A stretch of 64,000 nucleotides of DNA from Pontivivens insulae (GCF_900302495.1 NZ_OMKW01000001.1:372001-436000); one strand, 5' to 3'; counted from the stretch's first letter, positions 35,341 through 44,357 are shown. Notes: generated by a model not told the origin, from the letters alone. A program made the numbers and translations.

Positions 35341-36837
35341 TTACTTCATCGTTGGGATCACGAACTCTGCGCCGTCCTTGATGCCGCTCGGCCAGCGGGC
35401 GGTGACGGTTTTCGTCTTGGTGTAGAAGCGGAAGGCGTCCGGCCCGTGCTGGTTCAGATCGCCGAACACCGATTTCTTCCAGCCGCCGAAGGTGTGGTAG
35501 GCGAGCGGCACCGGAATCGGCACGTTGATGCCGACCATGCCCACATTCACACGCGCCGCGAAATCGCGCGCCGCGTCGCCGTCGCGGGTGAAAATCGCGG
35601 TTCCGTTGCCATATTCGTGGTCCATGGCGAGCTTGAGCGCTTCCTCATAGCTTTGCGCGCGCACGGTGCTGAGCACCGGGCCGAAGATCTCTTGCGTGTA
35701 GATGTCCATGTCTGGCGTCACATGGTCAAAGAGGCAGGCACCGTGGAAAAACCCGTCCTCATAGCCCTGCATGGAGAAGCCGCGCCCGTCGACAACCAAC
35801 TTTGCGCCCGCATCGACACCGGATTGCACCAGACCCTCGACCCGGCGCTTTGCCTCGCTCGTGACGAGGGGGCCGAAATCGGCGTCGTCGGATGTGTAAG
35901 GCCCGATCTTGAGCGCCTCGACCTTCGGCGCGAGTTTCTCGATAAGACGATCAGCTGTCTCGTCGCCGACCGGGACGGCGACGGAGATCGCCATGCAACG
36001 CTCGCCAGCCGCGCCGAAGCCCGCGCCGACGAGCGCGTCGGCGGCTTGCTCCATATCCGCGTCGGGCATGATGATCATGTGGTTCTTCGCACCGCCGAAG
36101 CACTGCACCCGCTTTCCGTTGGCGCAGCCGCGTTCGTAGATATAGGCGGCAATCGGGGTCGAGCCGACGAAGCCAACGGCGCTGATCGCCTCGTGGTCGA
36201 GGATCGCGTCCACCGCTTCCTTGTCCCCGTTCACAACTTGCAGGATGCCGTCGGGTAGGCCCGCTTCCTGCATCAATTCGGCCAGCATCAGCGGAACGGA
36301 AGGGTCACGCTCGGACGGCTTCAGGATGAAGGCGTTTCCGGCAGCAATGGCCGGGCAGAATTTCCACATCGGGATCATAGCGGGAAAGTTGAATGGCGTG
36401 ATGCCTGCCGCGATGCCGACCGGCTGGCGCATGGAATACATGTCGATGCCCGGTCCCGCGCCATCGGTATACTCACCCTTCAGCAGATGCGGGGCTCCGA
36501 GGCAGAATTCCGCCACCTCAAGCCCCCGGATCACATCGCCCTTGGCGTCAGGAATGGTCTTGCCGTGTTCGCGGGACAGGGCCTCCGCCAACTTGTCCAT
36601 GTCGCGGTGGAGAAGGCGGATGAACTCCATCAACACGCGCGCACGGCGCTGCGGGTTCGTGGCGGCCCATTCAGGTTGTGCGGCCACAGCTCCGGCGACG
36701 GCTTTGTCCAGCTCCGCCGCATTGGCCAACGGCACCTGCGCCTGAACCTCTCCGGTTGCGGGGTTGTAGACATCTGCCGAACGGCCGGATGTGCCTTCGA
36801 CGCGTTTGCCATCAATGAAGTGCCAGAGCTGTTGCAT
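35341..36837 (-). CDS. mmsA: Methylmalonate-semialdehyde dehydrogenase (CoA-acylating)
   Basis: A 498-residue aldehyde dehydrogenase converting methylmalonate semialdehyde to propionyl-CoA, the last step of valine breakdown. ATG at 36837 follows GGGAGAGAG; the frame is open further up. Seen: FIDGKRVEGTSGRSADVYNPATGEV, MYSMRQPVGIAAGITPFNFPAMIPMW, FVGSTPIAAYIYERG, and GAAGERCMAISVAVPVG with the catalytic Cys. The cysteine context and FNFPAMIPMW mark the MmsA branch. First gene of the valine operon, divergent from a LysR regulator. Confidence 0.95.
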   Translation of the reverse strand: MQQLWHFIDGKRVEGTSGRSADVYNPATGEVQAQVPLANAAELDKAVAGAVAAQPEWAATNPQRRARVLMEFIRLLHRDMDKLAEALSREHGKTIPDAKGDVIRGLEVAEFCLGAPHLLKGEYTDGAGPGIDMYSMRQPVGIAAGITPFNFPAMIPMWKFCPAIAAGNAFILKPSERDPSVPLMLAELMQEAGLPDGILQVVNGDKEAVDAILDHEAISAVGFVGSTPIAAYIYERGCANGKRVQCFGGAKNHMIIMPDADMEQAADALVGAGFGAAGERCMAISVAVPVGDETADRLIEKLAPKVEALKIGPYTSDDADFGPLVTSEAKRRVEGLVQSGVDAGAKLVVDGRGFSMQGYEDGFFHGACLFDHVTPDMDIYTQEIFGPVLSTVRAQSYEEALKLAMDHEYGNGTAIFTRDGDAARDFAARVNVGMVGINVPIPVPLAYHTFGGWKKSVFGDLNQHGPDAFRFYTKTKTVTARWPSGIKDGAEFVIPTMK

Positions 36838-36872
36838 GACTCTCTCCCAGACTTGTTTGCGTGGACCGTAGA

Positions 36873-36888
36873 CTTGCGCAAGCGCAAG
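36873..36888. promoter_or_regulatory. Palindromic candidate operator between mmsA and lysR
   Basis: CTTGCGC-AA-GCGCAAG is a perfect 16-bp inverted repeat in the 99-base divergent region, about 36 bases before the mmsA start and 49 before the regulator start. It fits a LysR recognition site and contains TTGCGCAA, the core of the ccr/ecm motif. Confidence 0.5.
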
Positions 36889-36936
36889 ATGAAGCGGTAA
36901 GTTTCCGGTCTGATCTTGCAAAAATGCAGAATGCCG

Positions 36937-37815
36937 ATGAGCCTGAACTGGAACGACCTGCGTATCTTTCTGGCGCTGAGCAGAGCGCAGACCCTATTGG
37001 CCGCAGGTGAGGTGCTGAGCCTCGATCCTGCCACGGTCGGACGGCGGGTGGCCGCGCTGGAGCAGGCGCTGGGGGAGCGGTTGTTTGACCGTTCCCCCCG
37101 GGGCTATGCGCTGACCGAAGCTGGGCGCAAGTTGATGGAACCTGCCGAGCGGATGGAGAGCGCGGCGGCGGCCACAAGTGACTTTCGCGCCCGACCCGAA
37201 GGGATCAGCGGCACGGTGCGAGTTGGCGCGCCGGGCGGCGTGGCGAATGAAGTATTGGGACCGGCGCTGCTTTCACTCGCAGATGAACATACCGATCTGC
37301 GGTTGGAACTCGTGGCGCTGCCGCGGGTCTTTTCCCTCTCGAAACGGGAGGCGGATCTGGCGCTGGCGCTGACGCCGCCCTCTGCCGGGCGCCTGACAAC
37401 GCGCCGGATCGCAGATTACGGGTTGCACCTTTATGCAGGTGACGCGCTGATCGCGCGTCACGGGCTGACACGGCTGCGCGATCTGAAGGATGTGCGCTTC
37501 ATCGGTTACGTCTCGGACCTGATCTTTGACAAGGAGCTCGACTATCTTCCGCTGATCTCGCCCGATCTGCGACCGCAGCTGACCTGTACGGCGTTGATGA
37601 TTCAGGCGCGCTGGATCATGGCGGGCGCGGGTGTCGGCGTTTTGCCCGACTTCATCGGCTCGGCCCTGAAAGGGGTCTCACGCGTCCTGGAAAACGAGGT
37701 TTCGTTCACCCGCGCCTTTCACCTGATCCGGCATGAGGATGATCTGCGCGTGCCGCGCATCAGCCGCGCCGCCGACGCCATCGTCGCAGCCGTGCGGGAG
37801 GCGGTCAGTGTCTGA
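36937..37815 (+). CDS. LysR family transcriptional regulator
   Basis: A 292-residue regulator. N-terminal winged helix-turn-helix (NWNDLRIFLALSRAQTLLAAGEVLSLDPATVGRRVAALEQALGERLFDR), then the periplasmic-binding-protein-like effector domain with hinge. ATG at 36937 fits the family; ATG 36931 and TTG 36916 are alternatives and none has a clear ribosome site. Being divergent from mmsA with a palindrome between them, it likely controls the valine operon and itself, responding to a pathway intermediate. Confidence 0.88.
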   Translation: MSLNWNDLRIFLALSRAQTLLAAGEVLSLDPATVGRRVAALEQALGERLFDRSPRGYALTEAGRKLMEPAERMESAAAATSDFRARPEGISGTVRVGAPGGVANEVLGPALLSLADEHTDLRLELVALPRVFSLSKREADLALALTPPSAGRLTTRRIADYGLHLYAGDALIARHGLTRLRDLKDVRFIGYVSDLIFDKELDYLPLISPDLRPQLTCTALMIQARWIMAGAGVGVLPDFIGSALKGVSRVLENEVSFTRAFHLIRHEDDLRVPRISRAADAIVAAVREAVSV

Positions 37816-37835
37816 GCCTCCGGCGGGGGTATTTT
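37816..37835 (+). repeat. Intergenic motif GCCTCCGGCGGGGGTATTTT
   Basis: A 20-base motif directly after the LysR stop codon; 19 of the 20 bases recur at 46778. It contains a small hairpin (CTCCGGCGGGG) followed by T-rich DNA, so it may act as a weak terminator for the regulator gene. Confidence 0.5.
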
Positions 37836-37850
37836 GGCCAAGCCGAAACC

Positions 37851-39140
37851 CTAGAACCGATCGCGCAGGGCGTACCAGCTCATCGCCAGCATCAGAAGGG
37901 GCGTGCGCCAGCGGGCCGGTCCGGGAAATGGCTGGGCGGGAATGGCGGCCATCGCCTCGAACCTCGACCGGTCACCGGTCAGCGCCTCTGCCATCAGCGC
38001 GCCCGAGAGCGTCGCGATCGCGACACCGTGGCCGGAATAGCCCGACGCGCTTAGGATGCCGTCCCCCAGATCTGTCAGATAGGGCAAACGGGACATCGTG
38101 ATGCCCAACGTACCGCCCCAGGCGTAGTCGATCCGCACATCGCGCAGCTGCGGATAGATTTCGAGCATGGGCGTCCGGGCCTTGGCCGCGATGTCGCGGG
38201 GGAAACGGTAGGAGTAGGATTCCCCGCCCCCGAACAGCAGCCGGTGATCGGCGCTGAGACGAAAGTAGTTCACGACGAATTTCGAATCCGCCACGGCCAC
38301 ATTGCGGCGGATCAGGCTTTGCGCCCGCTCTTTGCCCAATGGTTCGGTCGCCACGATGTAGTTATTGATCGGCATCACGTGACGCGCGACGGATGGGGCG
38401 AGTTGGCCCAGATAGCCATTGGCCGCCAGCAAGACATTGCGCGCCCGCACCGAACCTCTGTTTGTCTGAACCCGTCCGGGTTCAATCTGCGTGACCGGAC
38501 TATTCTCGAAAACACGGACACCCGCGGCGCGGGCAATCCGGCCAAGCCCTTGGGCATATTTCAGCGGATGGAGGTGAGCTGCGCGTTTGTCCAAAATTCC
38601 GCTCGCATAGGCGCGCGTCCCAAGCTCCCCGTGCACGCCCACTCGGTCGAGGAAGGTGATCGGGTAGTCATAGACCGTGTTCATGTGTTCGGCATAGGCG
38701 CGCATGCCGTCGGTCCCGCTGTCCTTATGATCGGTATAGAGAATTCCGGGGCGCATATCGCAGTCTATTTCGTGTGTCTTGATCAGTCGCTTTACCAGCT
38801 TCTTGGCATCCTCACCGAGATCCCACAGTTGGCGCGCGCGTCGCTCCCCCAGCATCTTTTCAAGCTCTGGCTGATCAACGCGCTGGCCAGAACCGACCTG
38901 TCCGCCATTGCGGCCAGAAGCGCCCCAACCGATGCGGTGTGCGTCGAGCAGGACGACATCGCGGCCCGCCTCGGCCAAATGAAGCGCCGCAGACAGACCG
39001 GTATATCCTGCGCCGACGATCACAACATCGGCGGTGAGTTCAGTCTCCAAAGCCGCGCTGACCGGCGCTGGCGGGGCGCTGGCTGCATAATAGCTATCCG
39101 GGTAGGCGCCCGGCCGGTCATTGGCATAGAGCAGGTTCAC
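37851..39140 (-). CDS. FAD-dependent amine oxidoreductase, PuuB (gamma-glutamylputrescine oxidase)-like
   Basis: A 429-residue DAO-family flavoprotein. I start it at GTG 39140, which overlaps the transaminase stop (GTGA); earlier codons lie inside that gene. Seen: ADVVIVGAGYTGLSAALHLAEAG (FAD site), WGASGRNGGQVGSGQR (family motif), and the C-terminal GDGILSASGYSGHGVAIATLSG. PuuB relatives oxidise gamma-glutamylputrescine or similar amines. Coupling to a polyamine-type transaminase supports an amine catabolic role. The exact substrate is open. Confidence 0.85.
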   Translation of the reverse strand: MNLLYANDRPGAYPDSYYAASAPPAPVSAALETELTADVVIVGAGYTGLSAALHLAEAGRDVVLLDAHRIGWGASGRNGGQVGSGQRVDQPELEKMLGERRARQLWDLGEDAKKLVKRLIKTHEIDCDMRPGILYTDHKDSGTDGMRAYAEHMNTVYDYPITFLDRVGVHGELGTRAYASGILDKRAAHLHPLKYAQGLGRIARAAGVRVFENSPVTQIEPGRVQTNRGSVRARNVLLAANGYLGQLAPSVARHVMPINNYIVATEPLGKERAQSLIRRNVAVADSKFVVNYFRLSADHRLLFGGGESYSYRFPRDIAAKARTPMLEIYPQLRDVRIDYAWGGTLGITMSRLPYLTDLGDGILSASGYSGHGVAIATLSGALMAEALTGDRSRFEAMAAIPAQPFPGPARWRTPLLMLAMSWYALRDRF

Positions 39141-40528
39141 GCAGGGAAGGCTCCGGCCTCGCGGGCATCGGCCATGCCTTCGTCGAGGGATTGCCAGGCA
39201 AGTTCGATCAGACGGTCGACCTCTTCCTTTGAGATGACGAGCGGGGGGGAAATGATCATCTTGTCGCCCACATGTCGCATCACCAGACCATTGGCGAAGC
39301 ATCGTTCCCGCGTCATCAGGCCAACCGCCCCTTCTTCGGCAAATTTCGCGCGGCTCGCCTTTTCCGGTGTCAGCTCAAGTGCCCCCATCAGACCAGCCAT
39401 GCGGGCCTCACCCACCATCGGATGATCCGCGAGGCTTGCCCATTTCTGTTGCAGATAGGGCGCCGTTTCAGAGCGGACGCGGTCGATGACCTTTTCTTCT
39501 TCGAGAATGCGAATGTTTTCGAGCGCGACCGCCGCAGCAACGGGATGCGACGAATAGGTATAGCCGTGATTGAACTCCCCCCCATCCTCGATCACCTGCG
39601 CCACGCTTTCGCGAACGATCGAGCCGCCGATGGGCTGGTAGCCCGATGAGAGCCCTTTTGCGATTGTCATGATGTCGGGATCGAGATCGTAGTAGTCCGT
39701 TCCGAACCAGTGACCTGTGCGGCCGAACCCGCAAATGACCTCATCCGCGATCAGCAGGATGTGATGCTCGCGGCAGATGCGGGTGATTTCCGGCCAATAG
39801 GTTTCTGGCGGGATGATGACACCGCCCGCGCCCTGAATGGGTTCAGCGATGAAGGCCGCGATCTTGTCCTCGCCCAGTTGGTCAATCATCTCCTCCAACT
39901 GGCGAGCACGGGCGAGGCCGAACTCCTCTGGCGACATGCCGCCACCCTCGGCCCACCAATGGGGCTGATCGATATGAACAATATCCGGGATTGGCATGCC
40001 GCCCTGCGCATGCATTCCCGCCATTCCACCAAGAGAGGCCGCACCCATCGTGGAGCCGTGATAGCCGTTCTTCCTCGCGATGATGGTTTTCTTTTCCGGG
40101 TGTCCCAAAAGGTGCCAATAGTGACGGGCAAGACGAATGTTGGTTTCATTCGCCTCGGACCCCGACCCGGCATAGAAGACGCGATTCTTGTCGCCTGGTG
40201 CGATCTGCGCCAGCTTCGCGCTAAGAGCGACGGCGGGCGGGTGGGTCGTCATGAAGAACGTGTTATAATAGGGCAATTGCGCCATCTGGCGGGCGGCTAC
40301 ATCGGCAAGCTCTGTCCGGCCATAGCCGATATTCACGCACCACAACCCGGCCATGCCGTCAAGGATGCGATTGCCCTCACTATCCGTCAGCCAGACGCCC
40401 TCGGCCTGTGTAATCACGCGGGCCCCGCGCGCGCGCATCTGTGCGGTATCCGAAAACGGGTGGATGTGATGCGCGGCGTCCAGCGCCCGCAACTCGTCAG
40501 TCGGCATATGATTGTCACGGGGCGTCAT
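39137..40528 (-). CDS. Class III aminotransferase, SpuC/omega-amino acid:pyruvate type
   Basis: A 463-residue PLP enzyme transferring amino groups from diamines or omega-amino acids (putrescine, beta-alanine and similar) to pyruvate. ATG 40528 follows AAGGAG. Seen: DGMAGLWCVNIGYGRTEL, VFYAGSGSEANETNIRLAR, NGYHGSTMGAASLGG, the cofactor Asp in LLIADEVICGFGRTG, and the PLP Lys in TIAKGLSSGYQP. Typical of SpuC in polyamine-using bacteria. Neighbour PuuB-like oxidase overlaps. Confidence 0.9.
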   Translation of the reverse strand: MTPRDNHMPTDELRALDAAHHIHPFSDTAQMRARGARVITQAEGVWLTDSEGNRILDGMAGLWCVNIGYGRTELADVAARQMAQLPYYNTFFMTTHPPAVALSAKLAQIAPGDKNRVFYAGSGSEANETNIRLARHYWHLLGHPEKKTIIARKNGYHGSTMGAASLGGMAGMHAQGGMPIPDIVHIDQPHWWAEGGGMSPEEFGLARARQLEEMIDQLGEDKIAAFIAEPIQGAGGVIIPPETYWPEITRICREHHILLIADEVICGFGRTGHWFGTDYYDLDPDIMTIAKGLSSGYQPIGGSIVRESVAQVIEDGGEFNHGYTYSSHPVAAAVALENIRILEEEKVIDRVRSETAPYLQQKWASLADHPMVGEARMAGLMGALELTPEKASRAKFAEEGAVGLMTRERCFANGLVMRHVGDKMIISPPLVISKEEVDRLIELAWQSLDEGMADAREAGAFPA

Positions 40529-40584
40529 GGGCGATCTCCTTCACCGCATATGGTGAACCTGTTTCACGGCAGAGGGAAGAGGGC

Positions 40585-41130
40585 TCAAAGCGGGGCACCG
40601 TCCGGGCCGAACCGCTCCACTTGTGAGATGTCATAGCCGTTGCGGGCCAGCACTTGCAGCGCGGCGTCTACGCGCGCCGGGGGGAGAGCCCTGTCACGCG
40701 CCAAAACCCAGCCCAACCCGCCACCCGGGGAGCCGATCACAGCGACGGTATAGTCCTGATCAATGTCGAGCACCCAGTAGTCAGCCCACGCAAAGGGAAT
40801 GTAGGGCGTGAAGCTGACTTCCAGTCGGGCGGGATTGTCACCTGCAATGCGTGCAACGCCTTCCGCCTGTTTCAATTCACCATCCAACGTGCCGTCGCGG
40901 CAGGAATTGAGTACGGTGATCCGTCCGTCAGGGCGGGGCGTGTACTCCGCCGTGGCTGCGACGCAGTCACGCTCAAAGAAGTTCGGAAAGCGCGCAACCT
41001 CGTACCACAGACCCGCATAGCGTTCGAGGTCGAGCGTCGGTTCCGTCATCACCTCAACCGATTGATCACGGTAGTTGGCAGAACATCCGGTGAGCAGGCA
41101 GAGTGCGGCGGCAAGAAGGAGGTGTTTCAT
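40585..41130 (-). CDS. Outer membrane lipocalin, Blc type
   Basis: A 181-residue lipoprotein. The signal ends in LLTGC, a lipobox, so mature protein starts at lipid-modified Cys16. Then the lipocalin marks: LERYAGLWYEVARFPNFFERDCVAATAEYT (GxWYE motif), YWVLDIDQDY (second conserved region) and a final amphipathic helix. Length and motifs fit bacterial Blc, which binds fatty acids or lysophospholipids. A GGAAC-N17-CGTG sequence (minus strand, about 41194-41219) is a one-mismatch EcfG-type promoter candidate, weak. Confidence 0.9.
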   Translation of the reverse strand: MKHLLLAAALCLLTGCSANYRDQSVEVMTEPTLDLERYAGLWYEVARFPNFFERDCVAATAEYTPRPDGRITVLNSCRDGTLDGELKQAEGVARIAGDNPARLEVSFTPYIPFAWADYWVLDIDQDYTVAVIGSPGGGLGWVLARDRALPPARVDAALQVLARNGYDISQVERFGPDGAPL

Positions 41131-41268
41131 GCAAGAGCACTTGCGACTGGATCGCGGAAGGTCAAGCTGCGCGAAATGCGTCTGTTGGGTGCACACGGCG
41201 CGCAAAACCATTGTGTTCCGCGCGCACGTGCCCAAAACTGAGCGCCAGCCAATCCGAGAGGAACACCG

Positions 41269-41505
41269 ATGACCTGTGTATTCATCCAGATCCGCTGCCG
41301 CCCGGGCACGACTTATGCCGTGGCAGATGCGATTGCGCTCAAAGAAATTCATTCAGAGCTTTATTCCACAAGCGGCGAATATGACCTGCTGATGAAGCTC
41401 TACGTGCCCGAGGGGGAGGATATCGGCAAGTTCGTCAATGAGAACCTGCTCGATATTGACGGGCTGGAACGCTCCCTCACGACACTCACTTTCAAGGCGT
41501 TCTGA
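41269..41505 (+). CDS. Stand-alone Lrp/AsnC ligand-binding (RAM) domain protein
   Basis: A 78-residue protein equal to the C-terminal domain of Lrp/AsnC regulators with no DNA-binding domain. Seen: VFIQIRCRPGTTYAVADAI, HSELYSTSGEYDLLMKLYV and a final strand RSLTTLTFKAF. AGAGGAACACCG precedes the ATG. Such SAP-like domains bind amino acids and form octamers. It lies 35 bases before a branched-chain-type binding-protein gene, so it may sense the same ligand. Confidence 0.85.
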   Translation: MTCVFIQIRCRPGTTYAVADAIALKEIHSELYSTSGEYDLLMKLYVPEGEDIGKFVNENLLDIDGLERSLTTLTFKAF

Positions 41506-41540
41506 AGAAGCGCCAATTCCCAACAGCGAGGACAAGACCC

Positions 41541-42689
41541 ATGAAGACCAGATTGCTTTGCGCCGCGGCGACCGCCCTGGCCCTGACCACACCTGCCTTT
41601 GCAGATGGCCATGCCGACCCGGTGCGTGTCGGCATGATCACCACCCTGTCCGGCGGTGGCGCGGGCCTTGGCATTGATGTGCGCGACGGGTTCATGCTGG
41701 CCATCGAGCAATCGGGTGCCGAGAATGTCGAGGTCATCATCGAAGATGACCAGCGCCGCCCCGACCTGGCGGTGCAGCTGTCGGATCGGATGATTCAGGC
41801 CGAGGATGTGGACGTGATGACCGGCATCATCTGGTCCAACCTTGCCATGGCCGTCGTGCCGTCTGCGGTCAATCAGGGCGTCTTTTACCTGTCGCCCAAT
41901 GCAGGGCCGAGCCAGCTTGCCGGGCGCGGCTGTCATGAGAACTATTTCAACGTCGCGTGGCAGAACGACAACCTGCACGAGGCGGCGGGCGCACACGCGA
42001 ACGCGGCAGGCTATTCGAATACCTTCATCCTTGCGCCCAACTATCCAGCGGGTCAGGACGCGCTGACAGGGTTCAAGCGGCTCTATGAAGGGGAGCTTGC
42101 GGGCGAGCTGTTCACCGAACTGGGCGCGACGGACTATGCCGCGGAGATCGCACAGATCCGGGCGAGCGGGGCGGACAGCGTCTTCTTCTTCCTGCCGGGT
42201 GGCATGGGGATCTCGTTCCTCAAGCAATATGCCGATAGCGGCGTTGACCTGCCGGTCGTCGGCCCTGCGTTCAGCTTCGATCAGGGTATCCTGCAAGCGG
42301 TGGGCGATGCGGCGCTTGGCGTCGTGAACACCTCGCAGTGGAACAAGGATATCGAAAACGAGACGAATGCAGCCTTTGTGGAGAGCTTTGAAGAGGCGTA
42401 TGGCCGCCTGCCTTCGCTCTACGCCTCCCAGGGGTTCGATACGGCGAACCTGCTGTTGAGCGCGCTTGAAGTGGCCGATCCGGCGGATGCGGATGCGTTC
42501 CGTGAGGCATTGCGCGCGGCGGATTTCTCAAGCACGCGGGGCGACTTCTCGTTCAACACGAACCATCACCCGGTTCAGGATATCTATGTGCGCGAAGTCA
42601 TCCAGGAAGGCGATGTCTTCACCAACCGGATCATCGGCACGGCGCTGAGCGATCATGGTGATGTCTACGCAGCCGAATGCGAGATGTAA
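41541..42689 (+). CDS. ABC importer substrate-binding protein, branched-chain amino acid type
   Basis: A 382-residue periplasmic protein with signal peptide (residues 1-22, ending AFADG). Peripla_BP_6 features: VRVGMITTLSGGGAGLGIDVRDGFMLAIE, VMTGIIWSNLAMAVVPSAVNQGVFYLSPNAGPS, and ALRAADFSSTRGDFSFNTNHHP near the end. Binds amino acids or related acids (some members take amides or aromatic acids) and delivers to LivHM. The partner permease genes are 750 bases downstream, across an antisense gene. Confidence 0.92.
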   Translation: MKTRLLCAAATALALTTPAFADGHADPVRVGMITTLSGGGAGLGIDVRDGFMLAIEQSGAENVEVIIEDDQRRPDLAVQLSDRMIQAEDVDVMTGIIWSNLAMAVVPSAVNQGVFYLSPNAGPSQLAGRGCHENYFNVAWQNDNLHEAAGAHANAAGYSNTFILAPNYPAGQDALTGFKRLYEGELAGELFTELGATDYAAEIAQIRASGADSVFFFLPGGMGISFLKQYADSGVDLPVVGPAFSFDQGILQAVGDAALGVVNTSQWNKDIENETNAAFVESFEEAYGRLPSLYASQGFDTANLLLSALEVADPADADAFREALRAADFSSTRGDFSFNTNHHPVQDIYVREVIQEGDVFTNRIIGTALSDHGDVYAAECEM

Positions 42690-42696
42690 GATGTGA

Positions 42697-42719
42697 TGCC
42701 CCGGACCTGATCCGGGGCA
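42697..42719. repeat. Alphaproteobacterial palindromic repeat
   Basis: TGCCCCGGACCTGATCCGGGGCA, an imperfect hairpin 7 bases after the binding-protein stop codon; may also serve as its terminator or an mRNA 3' stabiliser. Confidence 0.85.
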
Positions 42720-42762
42720 ACGCTGAACAACGCGGTCCCGGCGCATGGCAGGGACAAGCGCA

Positions 42763-43251
42763 TCACAAGACCAACCGCTTCGAAATCCGATCCACCGGCG
42801 TTCCGTCGGACAGAGGAACCGCCCGCTCCACGCTATGATCGACGAACCCCATCTTGGAATAATAGGCCAGCCCGCTGACATTGTCGGCGCGGATCGTGGC
42901 GACAATCGCCGTGCGACCGTCTGCGCGGGCGGCCGCCTTGGTCGCCTCGATCAACGCCGTACCGACGCCCGGAACCTTCGGCGTCATCCGCGCGAAAGTG
43001 GCAATATAGGCGAGCGGCTGTGCGGGATCATCATCCGCGTCGAGCCACTGGACACCTGCAAGCGTGCCCTCGGCATCAAATGCGCCGTGCACGCAGATAA
43101 GCGTGTCACGCTCAAACACGTATTCCGCCATCCGCGCGGGCGTGAACTCGGTTTCATAGGCCGTGGAGCCACCCTTGCGGATGATCGGATTCAGAATACC
43201 GGCCATCTCTGCGGCATGGGATCGGTCGATGGGGCGGACGGTGACAGACAT
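42763..43251 (-). CDS. GNAT family N-acetyltransferase, phosphinothricin-acetyltransferase-like
   Basis: A 162-residue acetyltransferase with VRPIDRSHAAEMAGILNPIIRKGGSTAYETE at the start, ATFARMTPKVPGVGTALIEATKAAA (acetyl-CoA binding) and NVSGLAYYSKMGFVDHSV. The early segment resembles Pat/bar-like enzymes that acetylate amino acid analogues. It is on the opposite strand within the importer gene group. Confidence 0.85.
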   Translation of the reverse strand: MSVTVRPIDRSHAAEMAGILNPIIRKGGSTAYETEFTPARMAEYVFERDTLICVHGAFDAEGTLAGVQWLDADDDPAQPLAYIATFARMTPKVPGVGTALIEATKAAARADGRTAIVATIRADNVSGLAYYSKMGFVDHSVERAVPLSDGTPVDRISKRLVL

Positions 43252-43335
43252 TCGGGCCTCGCTTTCAGGGTCAACGGTAGTGGGGAAGCAGAGGGACGTC
43301 TATTGGCGGTTTCGGAGGTTGAGTTCCGTGGAAAG

Positions 43336-43396
43336 CGGCCCCGGCTCGAAGGCCGGGGCGTAACGTCCCTTTCGCGTCCCGGACTTGATCCGGGAC
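43336..43396. repeat. Two palindromes in the leader of livH-like gene
   Basis: CGGCCCCGGCTCGAAGGCCGGGG (43336 on) and GTCCCGGACTTGATCCGGGAC (43376-43396, a nearly perfect hairpin). Both belong to the family seen at 35269 and 42697. They end 40 bases before the permease start codon. Confidence 0.75.
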
Positions 43397-43436
43397 CGCC
43401 CCCTTTCGATGACCACCTATCGGGAGAGACACACCC

Positions 43437-44357
43437 ATGTCACTGATCCTTCTCATCGAACAGGTCCTCAACGGGCTGCAACTGGGTGTTATGCTGTTCC
43501 TGATGGCGGCGGGCCTGACACTCGTCTTCGGTGTCATGGGGCTTATCAACCTCGCACACGGCTCCCTCTATATGATCGGGGCGTTCGCGGCGGCGGCGGT
43601 GGCCGGGGCCACCGGGTCGTTCCTTCTGGCGCTGGTCGCGGCCCTTGCGGCGGCGGCGGCGGCCGGCGCAATCGTGGAGTTGGTGGTAATCCGCAGGCTC
43701 TATGATCGCGATCATTTGGATCAGGTGCTGGCGACCTTCGCACTCATCCTGATTTTCAGTGAAGGTACACGGTATATTTTCGGATCGTTCCCGCTCTATC
43801 TAAGCATCCCTGACTACCTCTCCGGCCCGGTCAGCCTGCCCGGCGGCATTCAATACCCCCTCTACCGGCTGACGCTGATCGGGATCGGGCTGGCCGTCGC
43901 TGTGGGGCTGTTCCTGCTGATTTCGCGCACGCGGTTGGGGGTCCAGATCCGCGCGGGCGAGGCAGATCGGGAGATGGTGGCCGCCCTCGGCGTCGATATC
44001 TCAAAGCTCTACACAATCGTCTTTGCATTGGGCGCCGCGCTGGCCGGGCTTGCCGGTGCGCTGGTCGGCACAATCCAGTCGGTGCAGGTCGGGATGGGTG
44101 AGCCTGTTCTGATCCTCGCCTTCGTGGTGATCGTGATCGGCGGCATTGGCTCCATCAAAGGGGCACTGATTGGCGCGCTGCTGGTCGGCCTGACCGACAC
44201 ATTGGGCGGGGTGCTGCTGCCCGAACTGTTTAAGCTCTTCATGGATGCGTCCTCTGCCAGCTCCACCGGATCGGCGCTGGCCTCCATGCTGATCTACCTG
44301 CTTATGGCCGCCGTGCTGTTCTGGAAGCCCAAGGGGCTGTTCGGAGGTGCGGCATGA
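43437..44357 (+). CDS. Branched-chain amino acid ABC importer permease, LivH type
   Basis: A 306-residue inner membrane permease with about eight membrane helices. Seen: VLNGLQLGVMLFLMAAGLTLVFGVMGLINLAHGSLYMIGAF, the classic LivH N-terminus, and the ATPase-contact loop with GVDISKLYTIVFALGAALAG. Its stop overlaps the next start (ATGA). It pairs with LivM to move substrate from the binding protein at 41541. Confidence 0.94.
   Translation: MSLILLIEQVLNGLQLGVMLFLMAAGLTLVFGVMGLINLAHGSLYMIGAFAAAAVAGATGSFLLALVAALAAAAAAGAIVELVVIRRLYDRDHLDQVLATFALILIFSEGTRYIFGSFPLYLSIPDYLSGPVSLPGGIQYPLYRLTLIGIGLAVAVGLFLLISRTRLGVQIRAGEADREMVAALGVDISKLYTIVFALGAALAGLAGALVGTIQSVQVGMGEPVLILAFVVIVIGGIGSIKGALIGALLVGLTDTLGGVLLPELFKLFMDASSASSTGSALASMLIYLLMAAVLFWKPKGLFGGAA

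Noticed and set aside
33929-36258. Plus-strand frames of over 400 codons opposite the acyl-CoA dehydrogenase and mmsA
   Set aside because: Antisense shadows; the opposite strand encodes conserved catalytic motifs.
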